Position numbers and translations under genes: made by a program | Shown here: piece after piece, positions 32,569 to 41,489 of the stretch | Position numbering within the stretch: position 1 is the first letter of the stretch | Layout: each line of letters starts with the position of its first letter | Assembly (NCBI GenBank): GCA_050951095.1 | Contig: JBMNIQ010000003.1 | Coordinates: forward strand, 1 to 64,000 | Source: UMGS1519 sp050951095 | GTDB lineage: Bacteria; Actinomycetota; Coriobacteriia; Coriobacteriales; Eggerthellaceae | Direction: 5' to 3' | DNA: 64,000 nucleotides | The notes under the pieces: model-generated | The model's database searches: none | What the model was told of the DNA's origin: nothing | Seen by the model: only the letters and a program-made list of their open reading frames with translations

Positions 32569-34791
32569 CTACAGGTGCAGCACGCGGTCGCGAATCTCCT
32601 CCGTGCGGCCCTGGTTCCAGAACTGCGTGCCGATGTAGCCGCACGTGCGGCGCGCCACATTCAGCTTGTCATGGTCGCGGTTGCCGCACTTCGGGCATTC
32701 CCAATCCAGCTTGCCGTCTTCTTCGACGATCTGGATCTCGCCATCGAAGCCGCAGACCTGGCAGTAGTCGCTCTTCGTGTTCAGCTCTGCGTACATGATG
32801 TTGTCGTAGATGTACTGCAGCACGCTGATGACGGCTTCCAGGTTGTCCTGCATGTCCGGCACCTCCACGTAGGAGATGGCGCCGCCGGGGGACAGGCGCT
32901 GGAACTCGCTCTCGAACTTCAGCTTCGTAAACGCGTCGATCTGCTCCGTCACGTGCACGTGGTAGCTGTTCGTGATGTAGCCCTTGTCCGTGATGCCCGG
33001 GATGATGCCGAAGCGGCGCTGCAGGCACTTCGCGAACTTGTACGTGGTGGACTCCAGCGGCGTGCCGTACAGCGAGAAGTCGATGTTCGTCTGCGCCTTC
33101 CATTCCTGGCACTTGTCGTTCATGTGCTGCATGACGGACAGCGCGAACGGCGTGGCCTCCGCATCCGTGTGGCTGCGGCCGGTCATGTACTTCACGCACT
33201 CGTACAGGCCCGCGTAGCCCAGGCTGATGGTAGAGTAGCCGCCGTAGAGCAGCTTGTCGATGGGCTCGCCCTTCTTCAGGCGGGCCAGCGCGCCGTACTG
33301 CCACAGGATGGGGGCGGCGTCGGACAGCGTGCCCTTCAGGCGCTTATGGCGTGCCATCAGCGCGCGGTAGCACAGGTCCAGGCGCTCGTCGAAGATCTCC
33401 CAGAACTTGTCCATGTCGCGATGCGAGGACAGCGCCACGTCGGGCAGGTTGATGGTGACGACGCCCTGGTTGAAGCGGCCGTAATACTTCGGCTTGCCCG
33501 GCTCGTAGTTGCCGGCGTTCGCCACGTTGTCGTAGCCGTTGCCGGAGCGGTCCGGCGTCAGGAACGAACGGCAGCCCATGCACGTGTACACGTCGCCTTC
33601 GCCCGGCTTCTCGCCCTTCGACAGCTTCAGCTCGCGCATCTTCTTCTCGGAGATGTAGTCCGGCACCATGCGCTTCGCCGTGCACTTCGCCGCCAGCTTC
33701 GTCAGGTAGAAGTACGGGTCACCTTCCTTGATGTTGTCGTCCTCCAGCACGTAGATGAGCTTCGGGAACGCCGGCGTGATCCAGACGCCGGCCTCGTTCT
33801 TCACGCCCTGATGGCGCTGGCGCAGCGTTTCCTCGATGATCATGGCCAAGTCGTGCTTCTCCTGCTCGGAGCGCGCTTCGTTCAGATACATGAACACGGT
33901 CACGAACGGCGCCTGGCCGTTCGTGGTCATGAGCGTGACCACCTGGTACTGGATGGTCTGGACGCCGCGGCGGATCTCCTCGCGCAGGCGCTTCTCCACC
34001 ACGTCGGCGATGTTCTCGGCATGCGGGTCGACACCCAGCGTCTTCGCCTCTTCCAGCACCTCGTTGTAGATGCGCTTGCGGCTGACCTGCACGAACGGAG
34101 CTAGGTGCGTCAGGCTGATGGACTGACCGCCGTACTGGCTGGATGCCACCTGCGCAATGATCTGCGTGGCGATGTTGCAGGCCGTGGAGAAGCTGTGCGG
34201 CTTCTCGATCAGCGTGCCGGAGATGACCGTGCCGTTCTGCAACATATCGTCCAGGTTCACCAGGTCGCAGTTGTGCATGTGCTGCGCGAAGTAGTCGCTG
34301 TCGTGGAAGTGGATGATGCCCTCGTCATGCGCCTTCACCACGTCCGCGGGAAGCAGCATGCGCATGGTCAGGTCCTTCGACACCTCGCCGGCCATGTAGT
34401 CGCGCTGCACGGAGTTCACGGTGGGGTTCTTGTTCGAGTTCTCCTGCTTGACCTCTTCGTTGTTGCATTCGATGAGCGCCAGGATCTTGTCGTCCGTCGT
34501 GTTCTTCTTGCGTTTGATGTTCTGCAGGTAGCGGTAGATGATGTACTTGCGGGCAACGGTGAACTTCTGCAGCCCCATGAGCTCGTTCTCCACCATGTCC
34601 TGGATCTCCTCCACGGACACGGAGTGGCCCGCCGCGCTGCAGCGGTCCATGACGTTCTCGGATGCATAGACCACCTGGCGCTCCGTCAGGCGCTCGTCTT
34701 CCGGCACCTCGGCATTGGCTTTGCGGATGGCGTTCTCGATCTTGTTGATGTCGAACGGGACCTCTGAGCCGTTGCGCTTGATGATTTTCAT
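32569..34791 (-). CDS. nrdD: Anaerobic ribonucleoside-triphosphate reductase
   Basis: A 740-residue class III reductase making deoxyribonucleotides without oxygen. The N-terminal ATP-cone (1-95, MKIIKRNGSEVPFD) mediates allosteric control. The C-terminal zinc site is CQVCGF plus CPKCGN, and the radical glycine is Gly718 in RRTCGYIG. AGGAGG lies upstream of the ATG. Two NrdR-like boxes lie at 34956-35003, giving the expected repression. Oxygen sensitivity of the enzyme supports an anaerobic host. Confidence 0.96.
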   Translation of the reverse strand: MKIIKRNGSEVPFDINKIENAIRKANAEVPEDERLTERQVVYASENVMDRCSAAGHSVSVEEIQDMVENELMGLQKFTVARKYIIYRYLQNIKRKKNTTDDKILALIECNNEEVKQENSNKNPTVNSVQRDYMAGEVSKDLTMRMLLPADVVKAHDEGIIHFHDSDYFAQHMHNCDLVNLDDMLQNGTVISGTLIEKPHSFSTACNIATQIIAQVASSQYGGQSISLTHLAPFVQVSRKRIYNEVLEEAKTLGVDPHAENIADVVEKRLREEIRRGVQTIQYQVVTLMTTNGQAPFVTVFMYLNEARSEQEKHDLAMIIEETLRQRHQGVKNEAGVWITPAFPKLIYVLEDDNIKEGDPYFYLTKLAAKCTAKRMVPDYISEKKMRELKLSKGEKPGEGDVYTCMGCRSFLTPDRSGNGYDNVANAGNYEPGKPKYYGRFNQGVVTINLPDVALSSHRDMDKFWEIFDERLDLCYRALMARHKRLKGTLSDAAPILWQYGALARLKKGEPIDKLLYGGYSTISLGYAGLYECVKYMTGRSHTDAEATPFALSVMQHMNDKCQEWKAQTNIDFSLYGTPLESTTYKFAKCLQRRFGIIPGITDKGYITNSYHVHVTEQIDAFTKLKFESEFQRLSPGGAISYVEVPDMQDNLEAVISVLQYIYDNIMYAELNTKSDYCQVCGFDGEIQIVEEDGKLDWECPKCGNRDHDKLNVARRTCGYIGTQFWNQGRTEEIRDRVLHL

Positions 34792-34955
34792 GCTGCCTCC
34801 TGGTATTTCGATTGCGGCGTACCGGGTGCGCCGCGTATGGCGTTTCCCTTATGCAGCGAATCCGGGCGCCCGCATCCTGCGCCGGCGCCCGGAGGTCTGT
34901 CTGCTTATTACGGTTTCGAAGCATAGTGCAAAAGGCGGACAAGGAAAAGGGACAA

Positions 34956-34971
34956 ACACCATATGTTGTTC
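34956..34971. promoter_or_regulatory. NrdR box 1
   Basis: ACACCATATGTTGTTC closely fits the remembered 16-bp NrdR consensus ACACWATATNTWGTGT. Its partner begins 32 bp further on, three helical turns away, which is the usual spacing for paired NrdR sites. Confidence 0.7.
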
Positions 34972-34987
34972 CGTTGCGCCATAAAAC

Positions 34988-35003
34988 ATACATTATGGAG
35001 TGT
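34988..35003. promoter_or_regulatory. NrdR box 2
   Basis: ATACATTATGGAGTGT shares the outer ACAC/GTGT-like arms of the NrdR consensus with several mismatches in the centre. The 32-bp phase with box 1 supports it. Confidence 0.55.
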
Positions 35004-35246
35004 TGGTGCAGATGTATCACCCGATGCGCGGAGTCCCATTATAGGAACATCGAGCGGCTTCGCGCTGCCGGTTTTCGCAGATGGGTACAGCATACCGCGC
35101 CGCGCGGGGCCCGGCGGAAATGCACACGAATGTTACCCGTTTCGAACGGCTTGGAAATCCGCGGGAATCCATTGTCCGGGCGTGCGCCGCAGCGTATCTT
35201 TGAACGAACGCGAAAACGCGGCGGCTTCATGGAGGGGGCGAACAAC

Positions 35247-36371
35247 ATGGCGGGAACGCAGGACGGCGATCGCAGCAGGCAGATTGTGCGCGCCGGCATC
35301 GTGGGCATTGTCGCGAACGTGCTGCTGGCGGCATTCAAGGCGCTCGTGGGCATGTTGTCGAACTCCATCGCCATCGTGCTGGACGCCGTGAACAACCTGT
35401 CCGATGCGCTTTCGTCCATCATCACGATCATCGGCACGAAGCTTGCCGGGAAGGAGCCGGACCGCGAGCATCCGTTCGGCCATGGCCGCGGCGAGTACGT
35501 GACCACGATCATCATCTCCGTCATCATCTTGTGGGCCGGCATCACGGCGCTGCAGGAATCCGCCGACCGCATCCTGCATCCCCAGGTCGCCACGTACGAG
35601 GGCATCACGCTGGCCGTGGTGGCCGTGGCGACGGTGGTGAAGGTGCTCCTGGGCCGCTACACGCAGCGCAAGGGCCGCGAGACGAATTCCAGCACGCTGG
35701 TGGCATCCGGCAAGGATGCCCTGCTCGATGCCGTCATCTCCGCGTCCACGCTTGCGGCGGCGCTCATCTACCTTGCGTGGGGCATCAGCCTGGAGGCGTG
35801 GGTCGGCCTGGTCATTGCCGTCATCATCATCAAGGCGGGCATCGATATCCTGCGCGGCGCCATGAGCAGCATCCTGGGGCAGCGCGTGGATTCCGCGCTC
35901 AGCACATCCGTGAAGCGGACCATCTGCGGCTTCCCGGAAGTGCATGGCGCCTACGACCTGGCCATATCCGATTTCGGCCCGGATTGCATCCGCGGCAGCG
36001 TGAACATCGAGGTCGACGACCGGATGACGGCCGCCGAGGTGGCGGCCCTTTCGCGCCGCATCCAGGAGAAGGTGCATCGGGAAGAAGGCGTCACGCTGAA
36101 TTCCGTGGGCATCTATTCCACGAATACGCAAGACCCGGAGGCGGACGCCATGCGCAAGGCCATCTCCGACATCGTCTGGGCGCATCCGCACGTGCTGGAG
36201 ATGCACGGCTTCTACGTGAACAAGGCCACGCACGAGGTCAACTTCGACGTCATCGTGAGCTACGACGCGGAAGACCGCGATGCCATCTACCGCGATATCT
36301 GCGAAAAGGTGCAGCAGGCGTATCCGGACTGGCATTTCACCGTGGTCCATGATGCGGACGTGAGCGACTGA
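35247..36371 (+). CDS. Cation diffusion facilitator family metal efflux protein
   Basis: A 374-residue membrane transporter. Six hydrophobic helices carry the first metal site VLDAVNNLSDALSS (Asp-x6-Asp pattern) and HPFGHGRGEY. A cytoplasmic domain follows with EVDDRM and repeated His (VWAHPHVLEMHGF), typical of zinc/manganese/iron exporters. The C-terminal half is longer than in small CDF proteins and appears to contain two ferredoxin-like subdomains. ATG 35247 lies 8 nt after GGAGGGGG; an ATG at 35229 is less well placed. Metal specificity is not evident. Confidence 0.88.
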   Translation: MAGTQDGDRSRQIVRAGIVGIVANVLLAAFKALVGMLSNSIAIVLDAVNNLSDALSSIITIIGTKLAGKEPDREHPFGHGRGEYVTTIIISVIILWAGITALQESADRILHPQVATYEGITLAVVAVATVVKVLLGRYTQRKGRETNSSTLVASGKDALLDAVISASTLAAALIYLAWGISLEAWVGLVIAVIIIKAGIDILRGAMSSILGQRVDSALSTSVKRTICGFPEVHGAYDLAISDFGPDCIRGSVNIEVDDRMTAAEVAALSRRIQEKVHREEGVTLNSVGIYSTNTQDPEADAMRKAISDIVWAHPHVLEMHGFYVNKATHEVNFDVIVSYDAEDRDAIYRDICEKVQQAYPDWHFTVVHDADVSD

Positions 36372-36576
36372 CGCCCGCTATTCGCGGGGTGCAGGGCATG
36401 TACGGCGGGCCGCGCAACGCATCGGTCGATGGGCGGTATGCCGTGTTCAGCGACCGTATTCGCTGCGCTGTGACGCGTGCGCTTTGCCAATCCGCCAAAC
36501 CCAACCGATTCGTGCCTGCTGATGCACCTTTCTGCCGTTATCATTTTCTTTGAATTGTTTCGGTGAAGGAGGATGC

Positions 36577-37983
36577 ATGGCGGACAGGCGCGGCGGCAAC
36601 GAAGAGCAGGGAAAGCGATTCGGACGCGATGCATCCGCTGACGAGGATGCGGCGAAGCCGTCCGCTTCGGCGCAGGCGAAGGATGCGGATTCCCCCGACG
36701 TCGTGGAGGACGATTTCTTCGAGGGCGCGATAGAGCTCGATGCGCCCGACGACGACGTGCTGGACGAGGAGGCCGATGCCGCGGACGGGCACCGCCATCA
36801 TCGCCGCAACTTCCCGCGCGGGCTGAAGATATTCGGCGTCCTGTGCATCGTCACGTCATTCGCCGCCGGTGCGATGATGGTGCTTGCCGCCACGGCGCTG
36901 GTTTTCTTTTTCCTGAACGGCCGCCCGACCGATATCGGCCGCCTGGGTTCCGGCCCCGTGACCATCGCCACCGTCATCATCACGCTGGTCCAGATCTGCC
37001 TCTACACGCTCATCATCCGCGAGACGTGGCGCCTGGGGCGGCGGCTGATCCACGACGACCATCACCGCGTGGGTACGGCGGCGCATATGCTGACCACGCT
37101 GTACGTGCTGACCACCCTCTGCACCCTCATGCTGACCGGCCTGGATGTGGGCGTGTTCGTGAACATCGCCATCATCGTCGTGATGGAGAGCCTGTCCGTC
37201 TATGCGGACCCGGCGCTGCGCGGCGAACGCGAGCTGCAGCGCCGCCTGGGCAAGATGCAGCTGCGGCAGGAGGCCGAGGACGGCACGCTGGGCCTGGACA
37301 CATCCGGGCGGGGCTACATCAAGCTGAACTTCTTCAATCTGTTCTGGGTATTCGTGGTGTGCAGCCTGCTGGGGTGGGGCGTGGAGACCATCTACCACAT
37401 GACCGTCGTCGACCCCGGCGTGTACCAGGAGCGCGCGGGCCTGCTGTACGGGCCGTTCAGTCCCATCTACGGCGTGGGCGGCACGCTTCTGACCATGGCG
37501 CTGAACCGTTTCCGCGACAAGAACCTGCTGATCATCTTCCTTGTCAGCGCTGTGGTGGGCGGTGCGTTCGAATACTTCGTCAGCTGGTTCATGCAGTTCT
37601 CGTTCGGCATCACGGCCTGGGATTACACGGGTACGTTCCTGAGCATCGACGGACGCACGAACGGCCAGTTCATGGCCATGTGGGGCGTGATGGGCGTCAT
37701 CTGGATCCGCCTCATCCTGCCCATCATCCTGAAGCTGGTGAACAAGATTCCGTGGAACTGGCGCTATGCCGTGACCACCGTGTGCGCCGTGCTCATGTTG
37801 GCGGATGCGCTGCTGACGCTGTCGTCGCTGGACTGCTGGTACCAGCGCGAGGCGGGCACCATGGACGAGACGTCGAAGACCGTCATCGACGATTTCTGCA
37901 ACAAGCACTACAACAACGAGTTCATGCAGACCCGCTTCCAATCCATGTCCATGGACACGTCGGAGGCAACGCGTATCAACTAG
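36577..37983 (+). CDS. Membrane protein with putative ABC-type IV (CmpB-like, PF06541) domain
   Basis: A 468-residue integral membrane protein. The first 75 residues are hydrophilic and acidic. Helices follow near 90-125, 130-150 and 165-200. The C-terminal half, from NLFWVFVVCSLLGWGVE, contains the family features LLYGPFSPIYGVGG, FEYFVSWFM and WDYTGTFLSIDGR with further helices. The Pfam name implies an ABC transporter component, but no ATPase is adjacent and function is not established. AAGGAGG precedes ATG 36577. Its TAG overlaps the convergent aarF stop inside one palindromic CTAG. Confidence 0.75.
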   Translation: MADRRGGNEEQGKRFGRDASADEDAAKPSASAQAKDADSPDVVEDDFFEGAIELDAPDDDVLDEEADAADGHRHHRRNFPRGLKIFGVLCIVTSFAAGAMMVLAATALVFFFLNGRPTDIGRLGSGPVTIATVIITLVQICLYTLIIRETWRLGRRLIHDDHHRVGTAAHMLTTLYVLTTLCTLMLTGLDVGVFVNIAIIVVMESLSVYADPALRGERELQRRLGKMQLRQEAEDGTLGLDTSGRGYIKLNFFNLFWVFVVCSLLGWGVETIYHMTVVDPGVYQERAGLLYGPFSPIYGVGGTLLTMALNRFRDKNLLIIFLVSAVVGGAFEYFVSWFMQFSFGITAWDYTGTFLSIDGRTNGQFMAMWGVMGVIWIRLILPIILKLVNKIPWNWRYAVTTVCAVLMLADALLTLSSLDCWYQREAGTMDETSKTVIDDFCNKHYNNEFMQTRFQSMSMDTSEATRIN

Positions 37984-39617
37984 CGCCTTCTGCGCAGGCG
38001 CTTGCTGCGCCGCGACGTGAGCACGACATACGCGGCAAGCACGATGCTGCTGGTGAAGCCCACGATGCCGAGTATCGGCACGCCGATGACGCGCGGCTCC
38101 AGGCCCGTCAGGCACAGGATGCACGAGCCGATGAACATGAAGCCCGCCAGCATCATGAGCGACAAGTCGCCGATCGTGCTCTTGACCAGCTCCGTGGTCT
38201 TGTCCGACAGCTGGACGTCCATGCTGAACTTCAGCTGGCCCTTCTGCAGCATGTCCAGCGTCTCGGTGGTCTTCGTGGGGAGCGTGGTCGTGGCCTCGGC
38301 GCTGTCCATGCTCTGTCCCAGCATCTGCCGCATCTTGTTCTGGTACATGCTGGCGCTTACGGACGTGCTCATGTAGTCCACCAGCACCTTCATGATGTTC
38401 AGCCGGTCGGAGACCATGTGGATGGTGCCCTCCAGCGTGACCAGGCCGCGGCCCAGCATGACGATGAACGGTGCGATTTGGAAGCCGTTCTGCTTCATCG
38501 TGTCGCTGATCTCGTTCACCAGCGCGCCGGTGTCGAAGCTGGCCAGGTCCGAGTTGAAGTACTCGTCTATCATGCGTTCGCATGCTTCCAGCAGCGCGCC
38601 GTGGTCGATGGGGCCCGTGGGCGTGGCAATCTGCAGCAGGCCGCGCTTCAAGCCGTACGCGTCGCCTTTCGCCAGGGCGCGGATGATGCGTTGCATGACC
38701 TCGCGGTCATGCGTGGTCAGCTGGCCCATCATGCCGAAGTCGATCCATTCCACCATCTTGTCGGCGGTGATCAGGATGTTTCCTGCATGGGGGTCGGCGT
38801 GGAAGAAGCCGTCGTCCATGATCTGCTGCACGTAGTTGTGCGCGATGAGGTAGGCCAGGTCGTCGCGGTCTTCGGCGGACAGGTCCATCTTGTCTATATC
38901 CTCCACGCAGTGCGACGAGAAGAAATCCTCCGTCAGGATGGCGTGCGTGGAGTAGTCCTCGTAGCAGCGCGGCGACTTGATGCGCGCGCGGTCCTTGTTG
39001 TTCTCATAGAAGCGTTCCAGGTTGCCGGCCTCCACGTCGAAGTCCAACTCCTGGTCCGACGTGGTTTCCAACTCGTCTACCAGCTGGCTCAGCGACAGCT
39101 GGTCCTTGTCGTGCGTCACCAGGTCGTAGAGGTCCACCAGCTGGTGGAGGATGGCCAGGTCGTTCGCCGTGGATTCCACGATGCCCGGGCGCTGCACCTT
39201 CACGGCCACTTCGGTCTTGCCGTCCGGGAGGACGGCGCGGTGCACCTGGGCGATGGAGGCGGAGCCGATGGCCTTCTCATCGAACGACGAGAACAGCTGG
39301 TCCACCGGTTTTCCCAGCTCGGATTGCACCTGCTTCTTCACCGTGTCCAGGTCCATGGGCCGCACGTTCGTGCGCAGCGTGCCCAGCGCCTCGCAGTATT
39401 CCGCAGGAATCATGTCCGGATGCGTGGATACGATCTGCCCCAGCTTCACGAACGTGGGTCCCAGGTCCTCCAGCAGCGCAACCGTCTCTTGCGGGGAGAT
39501 GCCCTTGCGCACCTCGTGCTTGCGCAGGATCTCCAGTATCTCCTTGAAACGGGCGCTGGACGCCTCGGTGCGCTTGCGTGCTTTTTCTCGCGTCAGAATG
39601 TCGTGAAATGAGGGCAT
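37980..39617 (-). CDS. AarF/ABC1/UbiB-family kinase-like protein
   Basis: A 545-residue protein-kinase-like ATPase. The ABC1 signature is present: GPTFVKLGQ, the KxGQ motif, SIAQVHRA replacing the P-loop, VAVKVQRPG with the catalytic lysine, FFHADPHAGN and IDFGMMGQL. Two C-terminal hydrophobic helices (about 485-535) anchor it in the membrane. In respiring bacteria this family supports quinone synthesis; in an anaerobe the lipid partner is unclear. ATG 39617 follows GGAGG. The stop shares CTAG with the opposing gene. Confidence 0.87.
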   Translation of the reverse strand: MPSFHDILTREKARKRTEASSARFKEILEILRKHEVRKGISPQETVALLEDLGPTFVKLGQIVSTHPDMIPAEYCEALGTLRTNVRPMDLDTVKKQVQSELGKPVDQLFSSFDEKAIGSASIAQVHRAVLPDGKTEVAVKVQRPGIVESTANDLAILHQLVDLYDLVTHDKDQLSLSQLVDELETTSDQELDFDVEAGNLERFYENNKDRARIKSPRCYEDYSTHAILTEDFFSSHCVEDIDKMDLSAEDRDDLAYLIAHNYVQQIMDDGFFHADPHAGNILITADKMVEWIDFGMMGQLTTHDREVMQRIIRALAKGDAYGLKRGLLQIATPTGPIDHGALLEACERMIDEYFNSDLASFDTGALVNEISDTMKQNGFQIAPFIVMLGRGLVTLEGTIHMVSDRLNIMKVLVDYMSTSVSASMYQNKMRQMLGQSMDSAEATTTLPTKTTETLDMLQKGQLKFSMDVQLSDKTTELVKSTIGDLSLMMLAGFMFIGSCILCLTGLEPRVIGVPILGIVGFTSSIVLAAYVVLTSRRSKRLRRRR

Positions 39618-40023
39618 GGTCGACCTCCGCTCGATGCGTTTCATTGCGCTCGGATAGAGCCTTCCGGGCAGTTTCATTTGTCTTGCATTCTACGTGTCCC
39701 TGTGCGAATGGAGGGTGGAATAAGGCTGCAATCAAGGGCGTGCCGGCAAGAATTATCAGTTCGAGTGCTTATGTTTCATCACTATTTCGAATTCGTTAAA
39801 CCAAAAAGACAATTTGAAGTTTCTTCGCCTTCATCGTTCAGAGCAGACAAATACCGGCTGAAATCTTCGCTACAATGACCGGGCGGCAGAATTGCCACGA
39901 CAAAAGTGGCACAATTGTCGTGTTACGGCCGGGATGCTGTCGGCCTTTCAGTTTGTCTTAGGTTTCCGAAATATAGTCCTCAATAGGATGGGTGTAAGAT
40001 GTGCTGTTTTGGAAGGTCGAGGT
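39618..40023. other. AT-rich divergent region with interlocked dyads
   Basis: This 406-bp gap between aarF and tetR is much lower in GC than the rest of the window. It contains the interlocked dyads at 39893-39922 and a TACAAT at 39871-39876. No ORF is convincing. Confidence 0.55.
39893..39922. promoter_or_regulatory. Two interlocked inverted repeats, candidate TetR operator
   Basis: TGCCAC (39893) pairs with GTGGCA (39906), and CACGACAA (39896) pairs with TTGTCGTG (39915). The two dyads share bases, so only one can form at a time in RNA, or two dimers could bind overlapping DNA sites. They lie about 100 bp before the TetR gene, suggesting autoregulation. Confidence 0.5.
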
Positions 40024-40578
40024 ATGGAAGAGGGTAAGGCGGAAAAGATCGTCCGCATCGCGCGAGATATCTTCGAGCGCGAAGGCGTGCGAAAAACCAC
40101 CATTTCTGCCATCATGCGTGAGGCGGGTATTACCCGCGAGTTGTTTTATTACTATTTTAAGAACAAGCCCGAACTGATTGATGCCGTTCTTGACAGCTAT
40201 GCCGACGATATCGCCGCCGACATCAAGGCGTGGAGCGATCGTTTCGATACCGGCGAACAGAATTTCGCGGACCTGGTGGAGTTTTTTCGCTCCTGCATGA
40301 ACAACGAGGTGGAAAGCTGCCGCGCCATGCACGCCGTCATGAGGGAAACGCAGAGTTTCGAAACCATGGCGAGCCGCGTGGTCGTACGTGCTATCAAAGT
40401 GCTGAGGAACACGGATTTCTTCCGTTTGTGCGAGCGCTGCTCGCCGGTTCCCGCAGAACAGGGCCTTGCATTCGTGCTGAATGCCATCTTCGGCATGTTC
40501 CGCTCCGGCATGGGGACCAGCGACAAGGTCGTCGTGCAGCTTTCGCGCGAGGCGCTCTGCCTGCCCGACGATATCTAG
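40024..40578 (+). CDS. TetR/AcrR family transcriptional regulator
   Basis: A 184-residue regulator. The helix-turn-helix TTISAIMREAGITRELFYYYF lies at about 25-45 (given here in part: ISAIMREAGITRELFYYY). The rest is a helical ligand domain with a motif EVESCRAMHAVMRETQ that I do not recognise. ATG 40024 is preceded by GGAAGG; an ATG 12 codons earlier has no good site. Codons are richer in A/T than in neighbours (for instance TTTTATTACTATTTTAAG), and the upstream region is AT-rich, hinting at recent acquisition. Possible targets are aarF (divergent) or itself. Confidence 0.83.
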   Translation: MEEGKAEKIVRIARDIFEREGVRKTTISAIMREAGITRELFYYYFKNKPELIDAVLDSYADDIAADIKAWSDRFDTGEQNFADLVEFFRSCMNNEVESCRAMHAVMRETQSFETMASRVVVRAIKVLRNTDFFRLCERCSPVPAEQGLAFVLNAIFGMFRSGMGTSDKVVVQLSREALCLPDDI

Positions 40579-40854
40579 AAGGCGCCATCGGGCATGCGGG
40601 ACGTCCGCTCAGCGCTCTTTCTTGCATAGGCGACCGAGCCCGCGTATTCGCCGTTTTCGCTTTTCGCGTCTTCCCGAGCGGTCGGCTTCTTCGGACCGCC
40701 GCGGCGCATTCGGCTATCCGCTCCGCGAGAGCTCCTGGTAGCCGGCCTGTTTTCTTTTGTCTTGAGAATGAAATCACCCACAGATGCCCAGCGCGTATGC
40801 GCGGGCGTGCTGTTCACGTGACGGCGCGAGAGCGCTGCCCGCTAGCATGGCCGT

Positions 40855-41412
40855 ATGGGCAAAGCGATTGCGACATACGGCATTGCGGCGACGGGTATTC
40901 TGCTGGCGCGGCACCAGATGCTCCTTACGGGGGAGTACGTGCTGTTTGCGGCCGTGCTGGTTGCCGTTGCGGCGGCGGATATCCGGTACCGCATCATTCC
41001 CGATGCACTGTTGATCCTTGCCCTGGCAGTCCGTGTGGCGTATCTGATGCTGTGCCTGCTGCCGCCCGCCGCGGCGCAGGTGCAAGCGGAAGACGTTGCT
41101 GCGGAGGCGCTGCAATCCGTTCTCGGCGCGCTGTGCCTGCCGGCGCTTCTGCTTGCGGCGGCAGCGCTTGCCGGCCGTGCGACGGGGAGGACGCCCGTCG
41201 GCGGCGGCGACGTGAAGCTGTTCGCCGTCGTCGGCGCGTATTTCGGCTGGCGTGCCGGTCTGGCGCTCATGTTCGCATCGTGCCTGTTCGCGCTACCGAT
41301 CGCCGGAATGCAGCGCGCCGCCGACCGCCGTGCCGGGCGGCTTCCGGACGGCACGTTCCCGTTCGCGCCCGCCATCGCGCTTGCCTGCTGGACGGGCATG
41401 CTGGTGCTGTGA
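40855..41412 (+). CDS. A24-family prepilin peptidase-like protein
   Basis: A 185-residue membrane aspartic peptidase of the type IV prepilin/TadV-CpaA class. The two catalytic aspartates are in AADIRYRIIPD (about residue 42) and GGGDVKLF (about residue 118). Six hydrophobic segments fit the family; the N-terminal methyltransferase domain of PilD is absent. No pilin, secretion ATPase or Tad genes occur in the window. The ribosome binding site is weak, so the start is uncertain. It could process pilins encoded elsewhere. Confidence 0.8.
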   Translation: MGKAIATYGIAATGILLARHQMLLTGEYVLFAAVLVAVAAADIRYRIIPDALLILALAVRVAYLMLCLLPPAAAQVQAEDVAAEALQSVLGALCLPALLLAAAALAGRATGRTPVGGGDVKLFAVVGAYFGWRAGLALMFASCLFALPIAGMQRAADRRAGRLPDGTFPFAPAIALACWTGMLVL

Positions 41413-41489
41413 GCGTTCGGCGGCATCTGCCCTCGTTGCCTGCGTCTTTGGGATAATGGATGCAGACGAAGAAGGGGGGGTCAACCGAG

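Larger units (their letters stand above)
34792..35246. other. Divergent regulatory region between nrdD and the cation efflux gene
   Basis: A 455-bp non-coding region. The nrdD side contains two NrdR-like boxes (34956-34971, 34988-35003) and, on the minus strand, a possible promoter TTTTCC-17 bp-TATGCT downstream of them. The remainder is featureless. Confidence 0.55.
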
